Shown here: positions 1 to 13,340 of the stretch, piece after piece
How the letters are laid out: the number at the start of each line of letters is the position of its first letter
Position numbering within the stretch: the first letter of the stretch is position 1
NCBI GenBank assembly: GCA_017590115.1
Contig: JAGGNK010010337.1
Location: 3,671,679-3,735,678, forward strand
Direction of reading: 5' to 3'
DNA from: Montifringilla adamsi
Taxonomy: Eukaryota > Chordata > Aves > Passeriformes > Passeridae
Length of the DNA stretch: 64,000 bases
Position numbers and translations under genes: made by a program
The notes under the pieces: generated by a model
The model's input: only the letters and a program-made list of their open reading frames with translations
What the model was told of the DNA's origin: nothing
Database searches by the model: none

Positions 1-1068
1 TTGTGCCCCTCCATCATAAAAGGATAACACCAGTGGGAACAGGAATTTAAATGCTGTCTCAATATCTTTAGCTTTTTCTCAGCAGAATATTTTCCTGTCA
101 CAAGAAGACAGAAACTGAGGCATTATTTTAAGACCTATGCATCCAATTTTAAATCCCATACTACTCCAACACAATAAAATCAGTTTTCCCAGTGAGAAAA
201 ATAGTTTCCCCAAGGATGGCTCATCTTGGGCCTCACCAATTTTCACATCTCTTAGCTCACTTTTTTTTTTTTTTTTTAACCAATAATGTAATTATTACTT
301 TTTAAAATCATCTTTGGTCAAAGTCCAGACCAAAGGAAAATTGATTGAGAAGTTACTGATTTAAGAAACTGAAAGAGTTAGAGCTTGCTAAGGCATCTGA
401 TTAATTGAGGCTCATGCTGCAACATACCAGATATTTGTAGAGGAGAATTAGATGCCACATTACTCATGTAGTGCCCACAGATGCTGGGACTTTCTCAGGA
501 CTTTAAAACTCTCATTCTTACATTCTGTGTTCAGGGAAGCGAGTGAGGGAGCACAGCACAGTGAGGTTTTATCTGACTGGAGCAGGACACTTTGGCAATA
601 GCAATACTGGGAGATCCAGCACAGCAGCCTGGACGTTATCCATCTAATTTCAGTATCTAATCTCTCTAGACACTTATAATCTGACACTCAGTGGTGTGCT
701 CCATCTTAGCTGATAGTGAAATCATTTAATACAAGTGGGTAGTGAGGTAGGTGACAAGCTGATTGATGGCAATATCTTCATTTAAAGCTATATAGCACCA
801 CCAGACAGAGGTCTAGAGCAGCTCAGGAGTTCTGCCTAAATTTGCTGGTATCCATGGAAGTTTATCATGCCAAAGTGTGGCTTATACCATCTACTAAATC
901 ATTTTCCTAAAATGGATGTAAGCTACCTTAAGCCCATTAAGGCAGAGTGTCAGCATCTCACAGGATACTCAGCAGTGAGATTACAGTGAGCTTCATAATT
1001 TCTCCCTCCTGGCAGTGTGAATCTTTTCCACTGCCTTACAGTAAACAGAAGGAATGCTGGCTCCTTGA

Positions 1069-1104
1069 AGCTACCTGTACTTCAGCTGTGAAGTACAGGT
1101 AGCT
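1069..1104. repeat. Perfect 16-bp inverted repeat (hairpin) with 4-nt loop
   Basis: The left arm (1069-1084, AGCTACCTGTACTTCA) and the right arm (1089-1104) are exact reverse complements, separated by the loop GCTG. Pairing stops abruptly outside the arms. The stem is too short for a typical microRNA precursor. Such perfect arms can arise by template switching during replication. Confidence 0.9.
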
Positions 1105-4100
1105 CAAGTGCCCCAGCAGCAGAGATGGTGCTGTTTGACAAGCACCAGCACTGCCCATGCTTGGGGTTACAACTCTGTCCTGCACATCCTGCAGTGGGAA
1201 TCTGACCCTTGGAGGCAAATTTGGTGTCCAACATTTGCTACAAATGGATGAGGGGTCCAGCAAGCAGCAAGAGCACAGATGAAAATATAGTGATGCTCCT
1301 GCATGTAGAAAGTGGTTCCTGCATATTAAGCCACATTATTAAAGCATGGGAAAGCCTTTGCCTCTCTATTTCTTCAAGAACTACTGCTTGGAGAGCCCAG
1401 AGAGCAGACTGGATCCCACAGGGAATCCCTAAAAAGTCCACTCTTGATGAGTCTGCAGTCAAAGCCTAAAGGCGGCTCATGTAAAGGAAAAAGGGGCTGT
1501 ACTGAGTTTATGAAGAAGAAATGTGTTTCTTTCCTTTCTTAAGGGCCTTAAGCACATCAGGTTGCCTACTTTTCTCCAGCCCTTCAGCACAGCTGCTTCT
1601 AGGGAAAGCAATGGCAGAAGAGTCCCTGTCCACCCTTGTATTGTCATGAAGACACAACCTGACTACAATTTCTGCAGCCACAAATTCCTTCAAATTCAAG
1701 GGGGTTTTAAGTCTGTAGGCCAACCTATTGTTCTGCCTTAAGGAGAAAGATATGGGAAAGGGTTTTCTCACTTCCATCAACACTCTCAGAGAAACTGAGT
1801 CCATGCAGTCTCAAACTCACTATTCAGACCTGCACAAGAGCATCTGAATGCATTTTAATCTGGCTCCTGTGGGGGAAAAAAAAAATCAAAACACCTTCCC
1901 CATAATTCATTAAAGAATACTAGAGGTAGTGGCTAATTCTTACCAAATTCTTCCATGCTCCAGTCAAGGTCTACATCGTGAGGCTGTTTCTAACCCAGCA
2001 GCAGCACAAAGATGAGCTTTCAGTAAAACCTGCACTGTCCAAGGTGTTCCAATGGCCATAAGCAACAGCATTTCCCTGCAAAAGGTTGAATTTACATTGT
2101 TTGCAATGCGACTGTGACATACCAGCATTTCACACCCTTTGAACAGCAGGGATAAGATGAAGAGAATTTTAGGGCTAGTGATTGCATTTCTTAATGAAGG
2201 AGCTTTGTCTCTCCCGGTGCCGTGTGTTGTTGCAGTTTCTGTGGTAACGACTGATTGCACAGAGAAAGAAGTCAGTGTAAATTGCTGGCATGTAAACAAC
2301 AGCTACCTTCGAGTCTGGTTTACATACATACCTTTTCTGACTCAGTTTATGATCCATTTCTACAAGGTAATTTTTAATGCCTACAGTATTTATTATTTCC
2401 ATTTGGAAGCCGTTAAGCAAATGTCCTGTGTGACATACCTCACATGCCACAGTGCCAATGCTGAAATACAACTTATAATTTAGGATAAAACCCATCTGAT
2501 TTTTGTCCACAGAGAAAAATTAATTCTTCAGAAAATCAGATGTAAACTCTCTCAATGAAAATGACAAAACAGAAAACATAAAAGTACAGAGTATAAAATA
2601 TATACACACATATACTAGCAAATAGAAGATGACATCATGTGAAAGATAAGAACAGGTAAAGCTTTTTTCCATCCTCTTTCAATGGAAGAAATTGTTCTGT
2701 GTGAATCTCAGGGAATAAAGCATTTCAAGTGACTGCAATTAAGCAACAAAGAAGCCCAGGCTTAATAGTTTTCATTTTAGAAAAACAGTTCATATTCAGA
2801 GTTAAGGTTTCAGTAACCATACGTAAAACCTTTAAAATAACTCAGGAAATGCCTTCAGAAATCAAGACTGCAGTGATTGGTGCCATTTCTTTCACTACCC
2901 ACATCTACTCACACCCTACTTCTCTAGAAACACATTCTCAAAATGGAAGCAGCTTCTCAAGCACCAAGTTGTGTTTCTGGTTTACTGAATTCCCACAGAG
3001 TACTGAAGTTTCATTGAGTAGAAACTAAGGCATCCAGACAAATTTGTTTAGTCATGAAAGGAACAGAAGAATGGAAGACAAACAAGTTGCAAGAATGGAA
3101 ACTCCTGAACTAGTTTTCCACCAGTTTCTCACTATCCACATATGCTTTATGAAATGTGTGTTGCCTAAGACAGAGGACTAGCTCCTTAAAAAAAAAAAAA
3201 ATGGGGCACAGTCATTCATTTCTCTCAATCAGCTTTGAATAATGCTCCTTAACACAGAAGTTTCAGGCTACCATAACCACAGCATTCTCAGCTAAATTAC
3301 TTTCTTACCTGAAGTGCTAAAGTGATGCCAAATATTCCATAGAAATATGTTGACATACCCCAATCACTTGGCAGCCCAAATCCTGCTGCAGTCAACAACA
3401 GATTTATACTGGCAGAAGCAAGGTGGAGCTGTTTCTGGAAGTTGTTTGATGTGCTGGTGACATGGCTGAAAATAAACAGCCCCAGCACCATATATTGGGC
3501 TGGCAAACCCCAGTTGTTGTAGTGTTAGGTCTGACCATGGCAAAACTGGCTTCACTTGGCTGTGGCACCCAGGAGTCAGGGTAATGGAGGTGTCCAGCTT
3601 GTCCTGGAGCACGCCAACTCAGCAGTGCTACAGCTGCATTTCCAGTGTTGCATGTGTTACAGCATGTTCTTTAATATTATATTACTTCAGCTTCTGAGCG
3701 CAGATGGACCTTGAGTGCCTTTTCACAGGGGAGATCTCCTGGGCAGGGCTGCTCTTTGGCTTTTAGCATTTCCTTTCACAACAGGCAAGGGCTATTCCCG
3801 TCACGTCCTGGCCGTTTGTTGTTGCTCTCCAACATCATATCAAGCTGTCACACCAGGACAGCTACAGAGCTGCAAGCACTTGGAGTCAGCATGGCTTCAC
3901 GGTGAGGGGGATGGCCCTGGAAAGGCAGGAGCAGCCTCCCCTCCCAGCTCAACAGCTGCTCCAACAGGGACAACCACAGGTCACCACAGCTGCTCTCACT
4001 CCAGAGGCTCCAAAGGCTGCCCAGCACAATTGTGTGGGCAAGGAGGAAAAAAGCAAAATGCCAAAGGCCACACTAAAGATGTCCCCCTTGGATTAGCTCT

Positions 4101-7100
4101 GTTTTCATCAATCCAAGTGACACATCTGCCACATGTCAACAGCTTTCATTTCTCCTTGCTGTAGCCTCTCCTTCCTCTCTCAGTAGTTCAGATGGTCAAA
4201 TCTGGACCCAATCCACTTTCAGTTTGGGCCTATTCCTACTCAGAATTTCTGGATAACGCTGTGTTTGAAGGCAAGTAGGATCCCACCCATGTCCTTGGAA
4301 AAGGACAGTCAGCAGATCCAGAGGCCTGGTTCTGAAGGAAGAATTCCATGCTCAGTTCAGATGCCCCTTTCCATGAAATATTATCTGGCAGATGTTGAAA
4401 GGCAATGCTTAAGGCACCTGATGGATATTGAAGGATAATTTTTGATTCCCAAATTGAAGTAATAATTATCTCAAGAGGAATTGGTACCTAAGTTAACAAA
4501 TCGTATTACAGATTTGTCATTTTGAGAAAGGATCCTCTAGTTAATTTTTTTAATTGCACAACAACTTAAGTTGATACTTTCTAAACAGAGATCCATTATT
4601 TTACAAATGGCCCTCTCTGATCCTACTGAAATTAACAGCTTTTTAAAAAAAATAATTAATTTAATTTGCAGGTTAACTACAAGTTTTCTATTTATTTAGC
4701 CAGCATTTCACTATACCAAGAGAAACACCACTACCTGTTTTTATCCAGTTATAAGGAAAATATATCTCATTGCTCGAGTACATAAATCATCACCTACCAT
4801 TTGCTTTAGAAGAGAAATATTTTAAAATTATGATTGGCTAATATTTAACCTAGAATTAAAACAGTGATAATACCTATTTTATTTCTCAGACTTAAATAAT
4901 AAGACCACTAGCCCAAGGCAAGGAAAAGGGAGGAGCAAGGTATGTGCAAAACAATCAGACATTTCATGATCCTAATTAATATTTCAGGATGTCATGGGTT
5001 TAAACATTTCCCCACACATTTATTACACTGCCCTTGGACATCAGCAAGCATTTCATTATTGACTGCAATGGGAAGAGAACTTCACCTGTATTCTGTCCTC
5101 CATACTTAAGCAAACAATTCATCTGGTATTGACAGATGTCTGGGACAGCAGGACTTTTGTGCTGCACTGATGCTAAATACAGCAATTGGCAGCCTTGTCT
5201 CTGGCCAAGAGAATTTGGGCCATCAGAAACAGTGTTTCTGTAACTACTCCTGACAGGAAGAATTAATTGTTTTATCAATTTTCCCCGAATTTAAAAACCT
5301 GTATTAATAATTTGCTTGCTTGTAAACTGAAAGATAAATTGATGCCAATATTTAATTATGGTCTTGTCAGAATCCCATGGCAGTCTAACTTTTCCTTAAA
5401 GCATAGATGTTCTTCACAGGTTTTTGGGATTTCTTTCTGAGAACAAAGGATTCAGTGGAGCAGCGAACTAATGGCCCAGGTTTCATGTTTCTGTTTATCT
5501 GGGAGGTTTCTGGCTAGAAACAAGCCTTGGATGCCAAGAGATCTATATAAAGAACATGGCCTTAGTGATTAGGTCCTAGGATGTGGCATACAAAACACAA
5601 ACAAACAAACAAGAGCAAGAAACAAAGATGCAGATTTATGATCCAAACCAAAAAGCCAAGAGTACTTGTGGAGATTCCCATAGCAAAGGAAGAGAAATGA
5701 GTGAGAACACAAAGTACTACAAAAAACTGTCAGTTATTTACGGCAGAACTGGTAAAAATGAATTGGAAAGTTTCCAAAGAATGCCTTTTTGCTTTATTAT
5801 TTATAATGGCAACTGCTTTGTATAAACTACCTTACACAATTGTTTTTGCCTTCACCCTGATTTATCTTACTTTCCTTGACAGATTCTGCCAGAACTGTTT
5901 AATAATAATTTGATGTGCTACATGCAGATTTTCCTGTCTACCCTCAACCCTCACACACAACCCAGCAGTCTCACTGCAAATCACATAGGGATCCACCATG
6001 CAGTTTCTCTACATAAAGGATGTTGCTTTGCTTTCAGACAGAAAAGGTTTGGCTTTTTTGAATGTCATTCAGAGGCACAAGAAATTAAGGGGGAATAAGA
6101 AATACATTACCACTAGGATGCTTAAAGACTCCTTAGGGATACTCTGTACTCCCCATTCACATTCTCTGCTTCATCTGCATGCAGAGCTCTGAGACACTAG
6201 AAAAAGAGCCAGACAGGGGGAACAGAACTGAGAAGCAGAAAACTGTTAGCAAGGAGTTTTGCCTTTTGAGCATATTGCCCAATTAATAATTTTTTTAAAA
6301 CGTATTTTGCATGCACTCAATGTTTTGTAAAATGCTCTTCAGTTTTTGAAAAATAATGTTAAAAACCAAGGACATTGGGAAGGAACACGAAGATATATAA
6401 ATTCAATTGAAATATTAGTTCAAATTTGATCTGAAATCAAAAATCAGGAAAGTAAGGACATAGAGGAAGAAACAAGTGACAGGAGCTGCAGGAGCTGATA
6501 GCAATGAACGGTGTGGAACAGCTGAGACTTAAGTCCATTTTAGGACACCCAGAACAGGCATGGACATAAACTTTGCTGGACAGGTTGGAGTAAGGCATGA
6601 GACAACCTGCAACCTGCCAGATAGAAGAAAGAAAACATAACAGAATCTAACTGAAATTTTGCTGCAGTTGACAGTAAAAGGAAACCAGCAGCTTGTTCTT
6701 TTAAATAGGGTGGGAACAGGAGGACCTGTCCAAGTGTTAGATGCAATTTTTTCAGTTATGTATTCAAGTCCCTCATGTGTACCCCTCCAATTAACTGAAC
6801 TAAATTGGTTGGTCAGGGTCTTAATTTGCCCACAGAATACCATCCTGACAAGGCATGTGATTTTTGCACAACTTCTTGGGTTTGGGTTTGTTTCTTTTCA
6901 ACTACACTGAATTAAGATTTTCTAGGATGGGAGGAAATAAAAGAGCTGCCAGATCTCAACGTGGCACTAACTCAAGTAGGACAACAATGGTGCTTTTGTA
7001 TACACCACCTAAACTAAAATCATTCCCACTTATAGGTAAGCATTAACAACTCGACTGTTGATTTGTGTGGTGCTTTACCACCAAAATCTTTCTTCCCTGT

Positions 7101-7668
7101 GTCCCCTCTGTGAAGCCATGACTTGCAGATAGCTGCAAAGTCCCTTAACTAAGAGCTTTAAGTGTATTTGAGACCACAGCACATTTGAAAGATCATTATT
7201 TACCACCATTCATTAAATAGGAAGCAAATAATTTTTAATGAAAAAATCAAGTCAATACATCAAGAGGATTTTTTTTGACATGCCACAGCTTTATGAACTG
7301 CTAGGAGAAAATGAGGCAGCCTGTAGGGATGCGGGAAACCTTTTATTTACTAGTGAGGAGAATCCTAATAGGTCTCTCTTGTCTTGAGGTATGAAAGGTA
7401 AAACACAGCCAGATAGTACAGCAACATTTAAAATCACATAGCATACACAGCCTGGTCTCCTTCTTTCCAAATATTTGCAGTGAGAGTTCATTTTCCCTCT
7501 TGCTTGCCCTCTCACTGAACAAAAATAATGCTTGCAAAAGCACACTGCACACAACTGAAATGGAAAAACAGCTAACAAATATAAAGTGGTCAGAATGAAC
7601 CAGGCTGGTTTAATCTCATTCTGATTTAACAAGGTTATTTTGTTTAACAATTATTCTATGTCCTTCAG

Positions 7669-7815
7669 AAAAAAAAAAAAACAAAACAAAACAAAACAAC
7701 CAGAACAAAACAAACAAACAAAACAAAAAATTAAAAAAAAAAAACCAAAACCAACAACAACAACAACAAAAAAAAAAAACCCAAAAAAAAAAAAAAAAAA
7801 ACCAAACCAAAAACC
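7669..7815. repeat. A-rich simple repeat, with AAAAC and CAA units
   Basis: About 145 bases are nearly all A with scattered C, including short AAAAC and CAA tandem runs and pure A tracts. The open frames seen on both strands here are made of Lys/Asn/Pro/Gln or Phe/Cys runs and are artefacts of composition. It could be the decayed tail of an old retroelement, but no body can be recognised next to it. Confidence 0.9.
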
Positions 7816-10800
7816 AGACAGAGACAGTGCAACCATGCTACTTCCAAGAAGCAATTAGTTGACACAAATCTCCTTTGAACAACATAAGAAGAGTCGTCTT
7901 GTAGTCTTTCCCCTCTCAGGATATTCCTTCCTGGATGAAGTGCTTTCAGAGGGATGCTAACCTGGAACATAGCCACAAAGTCCTCCTGCCTCAGGCCTGG
8001 CCCTCAGGCCTCAAAAGTCATTAATGCCTCCAGAGGCAAAGACTCTCCAGGAAGATCGTGTTTGTACCAGCTTCACTTCAGAGAGCCCCTACAACTCGCT
8101 GTGGGGATGGAGAGAGGAGGAGAGAGGGAAATCCTTCTGGTGCAGGGATAGCACAGCTGCTGCTGCAGATGTAAAGAGACCCCGGCAGCTCAGGGACTGC
8201 CTGATGTGGGTGGAGGCACCGAGCATTCAGCACGTGCCAAAGGAAGGAGACGGACACGCAAATGTTGCACAAACGCTGTATCAGAGAGAACTGGAGATAC
8301 TCCAAACTCTGCTGATACTCCCCCAAGACACAAAGTGAAAAGCACATTGCTGCAAAATGGAAATCACACTCCTGACTCCTCCTGTCTGGGGAAGGAGGGA
8401 AATACTGCACACAGAGGAACGGAGCTTTTCCTCTCTTGAAACATCTCTAAAAGATCAGAAACTAAAGTATAACAGAAAGCCATCAAGTCTCGTCTTATGG
8501 GTCACTGAGGGGCTGTGGTTCCTGGGTCTGGCAGCCATCCAGAAGGACAGATGGATATAAACACAAAGGATGAGTCTACCAGCCACCTGGGACTGTAGGA
8601 CAGAAAGGTTCAAAAGCCAGAACCATGGCCCAGCAATGGGCTACCATGCCCAGAAGCATGCACAAGGTGGCCTCTGCAATGGGGCATGACTAATATTGGC
8701 AGTAACAAAAGAAAGTCTTCCCTTCTGCATCCCCCAAATCCAGCTTTTTTACCATATTTGACACTTTAACACGTCTGTCTCCCCAGAACAACAATATTGT
8801 TGGGACAGGATGAAAACAACATGATGCTGTATTTTCTAGCCACAAGGATAAACAGGATGCAGAGCTCAGATTAATTCTCACCAGGATCATCTAATAAAAC
8901 ATAGCAGCAACAAAACATTTCGTAGTCCCTCTGCATGTGCTGCAGAGAACATTTAAACTGGGGGCTATGCTAACTTGGCTCAGGGTTGACCATTTTGCCA
9001 AAGAGATCACAGAAAATTTTTTTCCCAGAACTCGCTTTGTGAAGGGACAAGATCCTGAAAATATTTTAGGGATAATTTTTTCATACAAAAGGAGAAGAAA
9101 TCAATTAGGAGTGAGATTTCTCTTCTTTTGAATCTAACAGGAAGTGATGTTTTGGGAATGAAAATCTCTCCAGTAATTGCGTGGATCTTCTGAATTCTTA
9201 GAGCAGCTAGGCAGCTTAGACAAGTAGGCAGACACTAATGGTGATGGCTGGACCAGCTGGGTGTGAACCACAACTGAAAACACATTTCACAGTGCTTTGA
9301 GTGAACACTATGGTCCTAGCCCTTCTGTAGCAACTAGAATGAGGAGTTAATGGATCCAAGTGTGTTCTCACATCACTATAATGCCATGGTCACTGCATTA
9401 ATTTTAGATTATTGCCTTACTGATTTACAGTGAGTCCCAAGAGATCAAAACCAAACCACTGATCTCCCTTATCCTTCCCTTCTTATATCTTACTGCCAGA
9501 GAATCCATAAGAGCTAGTCAGACTTAGCCCTTCCATAATTCTACTTATTTCTTTCTGAAAGCTCTAGTGCAACGTGAAATTTGGTCTTGTTTACTGTATT
9601 TAAAGTTCTAAAGAGCTTATTCTAAGCTTTGTATAAATCACCATGGAAAGAAGACTGCACGCAAAAGTAGGGATTTCCAGGCCACTTAATGACTTATCTG
9701 TAGTCTCTATTTCATTCTAATGAAATAAAGGAAGTACTCTGACCCTGTGAAATGTCTTCAGTACCAGAGAATCATTATTAAAGACACATAACTGTGATGT
9801 TATGAAAAACCCAACCTCAGCCCTGTGTCCCTTAGTTTGCATTTCTAAAACTAACTTCAGTTCAATGTGGTCCATAAACTTCACAAAGCATTGAAAGTCC
9901 ACCAATGTCCATAGGAAGATAAGTGCTAATTGGTAGTGATCTTCAAAATTAAATCAGTTCAGAAATGTTAAAAGAAAACTAGAAAGTGGTGACTTACCAC
10001 TAAGTCCTGGGAAATATCATTGCTAAGGAGTTGCACTAATTAGAGAGAAGGGAACAAAAAAATATGACCCCAATCTAGCTAAGGGGTCAAATAACTTAAA
10101 CCCATTTGAACCGGGCATCAAAGTTACTCACTCTTCAGAACTGAGCATGTAGTTCTGGCTTAGCTGGACTAAGGCTGAGAAATAGGAGACAACATATCTC
10201 TCCTTTTCATCCTGAAAACTGCTTTAATTATATGTTGGTGATCCAAGGAAGGCTTAATCCTCAGCTCTTTGAAAACAGCCTTCATTTCTGCAGTTCTCAG
10301 TTTTCCTGCTTTTAGCCCCATAGCACAAGGCATCTTGCCTGGTACTTGCTGGCACAGCTGGCTCGGGTACTGAGCATGGCTTTGCAGACTCCTGGCATCT
10401 GCCTCCTCTCTCCCAAGAGCCAAGACTGATGCATGCTGTCTGTCCCTCACAGACAGTCAAACAAAACTTTCAAGTCTTCTAAGCCACCTCTGACAAGTGG
10501 GCACATCACCTAGCAAGGGGCACCTGCACCCCCCAGCTGGGTCTGCCCAGCTGTATCCGTCCTCACAGGAATCCAACCCCTTTCCTGTAATTCTTACAAC
10601 TAACATTTTCTAGAGCTACTGAAGGATATGGCTGTCCTTGGGCACCATTACATCAGTTAAAGCGCAAAGGTCTGGGATGGGTCCTTTCACCCCATTAAAG
10701 AGACAGTGATAGCATTTTAAAAGATTTTTGGATCTCAGTAAGAAGTTATTCAGCAGTTTTGAAAAGCTGGGCCATTTTTTAGCCAGATACCAGCTTCCAT

Positions 10801-10988
10801 TCCTAAGAGCCCTAAAATCCAAAGAAAGGAAACATTCCCTGAAGTGGTATCCTATTCTGACCTTTTGACTTTGAAAGAAGGTATTCAGGATCCTATAGTT
10901 CACTGTATCCCTTTCTCATTTGGCAATTAAGGCAGGATTTTTCCCACTACATTAATTTAATTGATTATTTTTCCCCTTTCAGAAGGCC

Positions 10989-11014
10989 TGCAGTGAAAGG
11001 CAGGTTTCACTGCA
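10989..11014. repeat. Short inverted repeat, 10-bp stem
   Basis: The arms 10989-10998 and 11005-11014 are exact reverse complements around a 6-nt loop. An arm this short may be chance in 64 kb. Confidence 0.7.
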
Positions 11015-12725
11015 ATCAATGCCAGCACTCAATGATTTGAGGCTGGGTCAGCATTTCAAATCACCTTTTCTTGGGGCTAATTTCTAAATTAATGTAGGGA
11101 ATTTGTAAGGAGTGCATGATGGTGTGGGTCCTCTATAGGAATGCGAAAATTCAAGGCTAGTGATGGGCCTGAAACTCTGGATGTGCCCTGGTAACCACTT
11201 CATACAGAGTGCACACTTTGTTCTCATCTCTAGCATGGAAATATGGCCAACACCATTTATCTGCTTATTCTTAAGCACAGGAATATTGGTGTTCGTAGGA
11301 GATTTCAATACATTACAACTCTGTAAAAATCACTGAAATGCAATAACATTGTTGCACATTTATTGCTTCTAACTAACTCTATAAAGTGTAAGCTTTGCTT
11401 CCCTCCAAGGGTTTTGGGAGAAAGCCGATCCTCACTCCACAAAGTGTTATTTGCAAAATGCTCCTACATTGCCAAACCATTAGATGTAAACATTTTTTAA
11501 ATAGTGTACAGGATATCATAAAGCCTAGATAGGCTTTGAATGACTTCACATCTCCATTTGTTCCCTTTGGAGTCATACAAGTGCTATTTAAACATGATAC
11601 ATGTTTTAATACACTATCATTACTTCGTATCTTTAGTCAATTACTTCCCAAGCACAACCAAAGCAATCCTTTTTGCTTAGCATTAAGGACTTGGAGAAAA
11701 GGCTGTTACAAAGGAAGAGGACCTGACTTAAGAATGGCCCAAGATTTCCTAGATAGCCCCAGTGGAAGGATGAGGTGAGCAGTGGGGCCTGCAAGTCAAT
11801 TAAACTGCTTGAAATCCACAGCATAACATTAATTCTAATGCTAAATTACTGTGCATTAACTGGACTGGCCCACACAATCATTTTGTTCTTATGAGGTATT
11901 TTTACTACATCACTTTAATGACAAAAAGAAAGAAAAAGAGGAGAACCTCAAGTCCAAATAAATTAACTTTTAAAGCTTGACATTTAGCTTGAAATATAAT
12001 TTTGCTTCCAGGTTCCACATTTAAAGCTGCAAGGAAGCACACCTACTTTTATCAAGGAATCCAAGAGATTTATGCTTATTTATGCAGAGCCTTAACACAT
12101 AAAACACAGCTGGCAGGGTTTTAATTTCTATCAAATTCAAATCACAAAGAGTCCTTCCAGCCTGATTTAGCATCAGTACCAAGACCTACTTTGAACCCAA
12201 TCAGGACTACAAAAATCAACAACAGCATCTGGTAGAAAACTTGAAAACCCTGCCATTCAAAAGGTAAGAAAAACCTCAGTCAATTTCAAAAAGATTAGGA
12301 GGAATATCTTATCAGTAATGTTTTCTTGGCTTTCAGAGAGAACACGCTTCCTGTCTGAAATCCATTCACTTGGCAGACCAGAATTGCCTAGATGCAGTTC
12401 TCTACTGCATAAACTTTACATTTTTAGTCTCTTTTAATTACTTTGATTTAGACAAAATGAAGCCACTTAAGACCTGGCAGAAAATTACCCAATTAATATT
12501 TCCCTTCTCATCAAGTCAGAAGATTAATTATGCATTCTAATAAAGGCTTAAGGACTTGTTTCCAACAGCTGCTGACCATTTTCATCTTAAACCAAAAACG
12601 CCTTTAAACACATGCTTAACTTAATTGCCTAAAACATCCTTCCAGACTAAATGGTTCTATTGATTGTCCTCAGAACTTAGGCAGAAGAGATGGCCACAAT
12701 CTGAGCGCTTAGAATCCAGAAGAAG

Positions 12726-12761
<36 letters not shown>

Positions 12762-12919
12762 AAAACCTTTTAAAACCCAAAACGGAAAANNNNNNNNNNN
12801 NNNNNNNNNNNNNNNNNNNNNNNNNNNNNNNNNNNNNNNNNNNNNNNNNNNNNNNNNNNNNNNNNNNNNNNNNNNNNNNNNNNNNNNNNNNNNNNNNNCA
12901 AAAAAGAGGGCTTAAAAAA

Positions 12920-12953
<34 letters not shown>
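12726..12953. other. Assembly gap flanked by two poly-A tracts
   Basis: A run of 109 N (12790-12898) lies between a 34-nt poly-A (12726-12759) and a 33-nt poly-A (12921-12953). The bases touching the gap are also A-rich. This looks like a place where homopolymers defeated sequencing or gap filling. Base accuracy within about 50 nt on each side is doubtful, and the true gap length may differ from 109. Confidence 0.95.
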
Positions 12954-12955
<2 letters not shown>

Positions 12956-13309
12956 AAAAAAAAGGAAAACACTTTCAAATCTCAAACTGGAAAACTTAAT
13001 AAAGTAGGCAATAATTCATATTTTTCATGTCTCAGTACATTATAGTACACAACATAGCAGCAGCAAATTACCATAGTTTGTGATGCTACCATGAGTAACA
13101 TAAGTTAGCTGGTGGAAAATAGGAAAACAGACCAGGCAACACCAATAAGTATTGCTAAAGACATGAGATTTGAAAAAGGCTTGGACAAATTGAAATGTAA
13201 AGTAATTTTACAGCCATCAGTTGAATGAAACTGAGGTTTCCTTTAATCTTACTGGCAGCTACTTGTCAAACAAAGAGTATATACAGTCTTCCTTCTAATT
13301 TGAACAGAA

Positions 13310-13340
13310 TGAGCAGGACAAGCATATGATGTCCTGCTCA
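13310..13340. repeat. Inverted repeat, 11-bp perfect stem
   Basis: The left arm TGAGCAGGACA (13310-13320) and its exact reverse complement (13330-13340) flank a 9-nt loop. It lies close to the right flank of the assembly gap, in normal-looking sequence. Confidence 0.8.

Larger units (their letters stand above)
1..12725. other. Intronic stretch, no gene seen
   Basis: AT-rich non-coding sequence. It holds a 17-nt poly-T (261-277), the hairpin at 1069-1104, the A-rich simple repeat at 7669-7815 and a small inverted repeat at 10989-11014. The longest open frame (3715-4164, 149 codons, + strand) overlaps other frames and has low-complexity Ser/Thr/Gly content that matches no family I know. A somewhat GC-richer patch at about 8020-8330 also has open frames but no recognisable domain. 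I call no gene. Confidence 0.6.

Noticed and set aside
3715..4164. 149-codon open frame on the + strand
   Set aside because: Rich in Ser, Thr and Gly with overlapping frames, no known motif, in a locally GC-richer patch where long frames arise by chance.
7616..7976. Overlapping Lys/Asn-rich and Phe-rich open frames
   Set aside because: They are direct products of the A-rich simple repeat at 7669-7815.
12664..12985. Open frames running through the N gap
   Set aside because: They consist of poly-Lys or poly-Phe and unknown residues across an assembly gap, so they carry no coding evidence.
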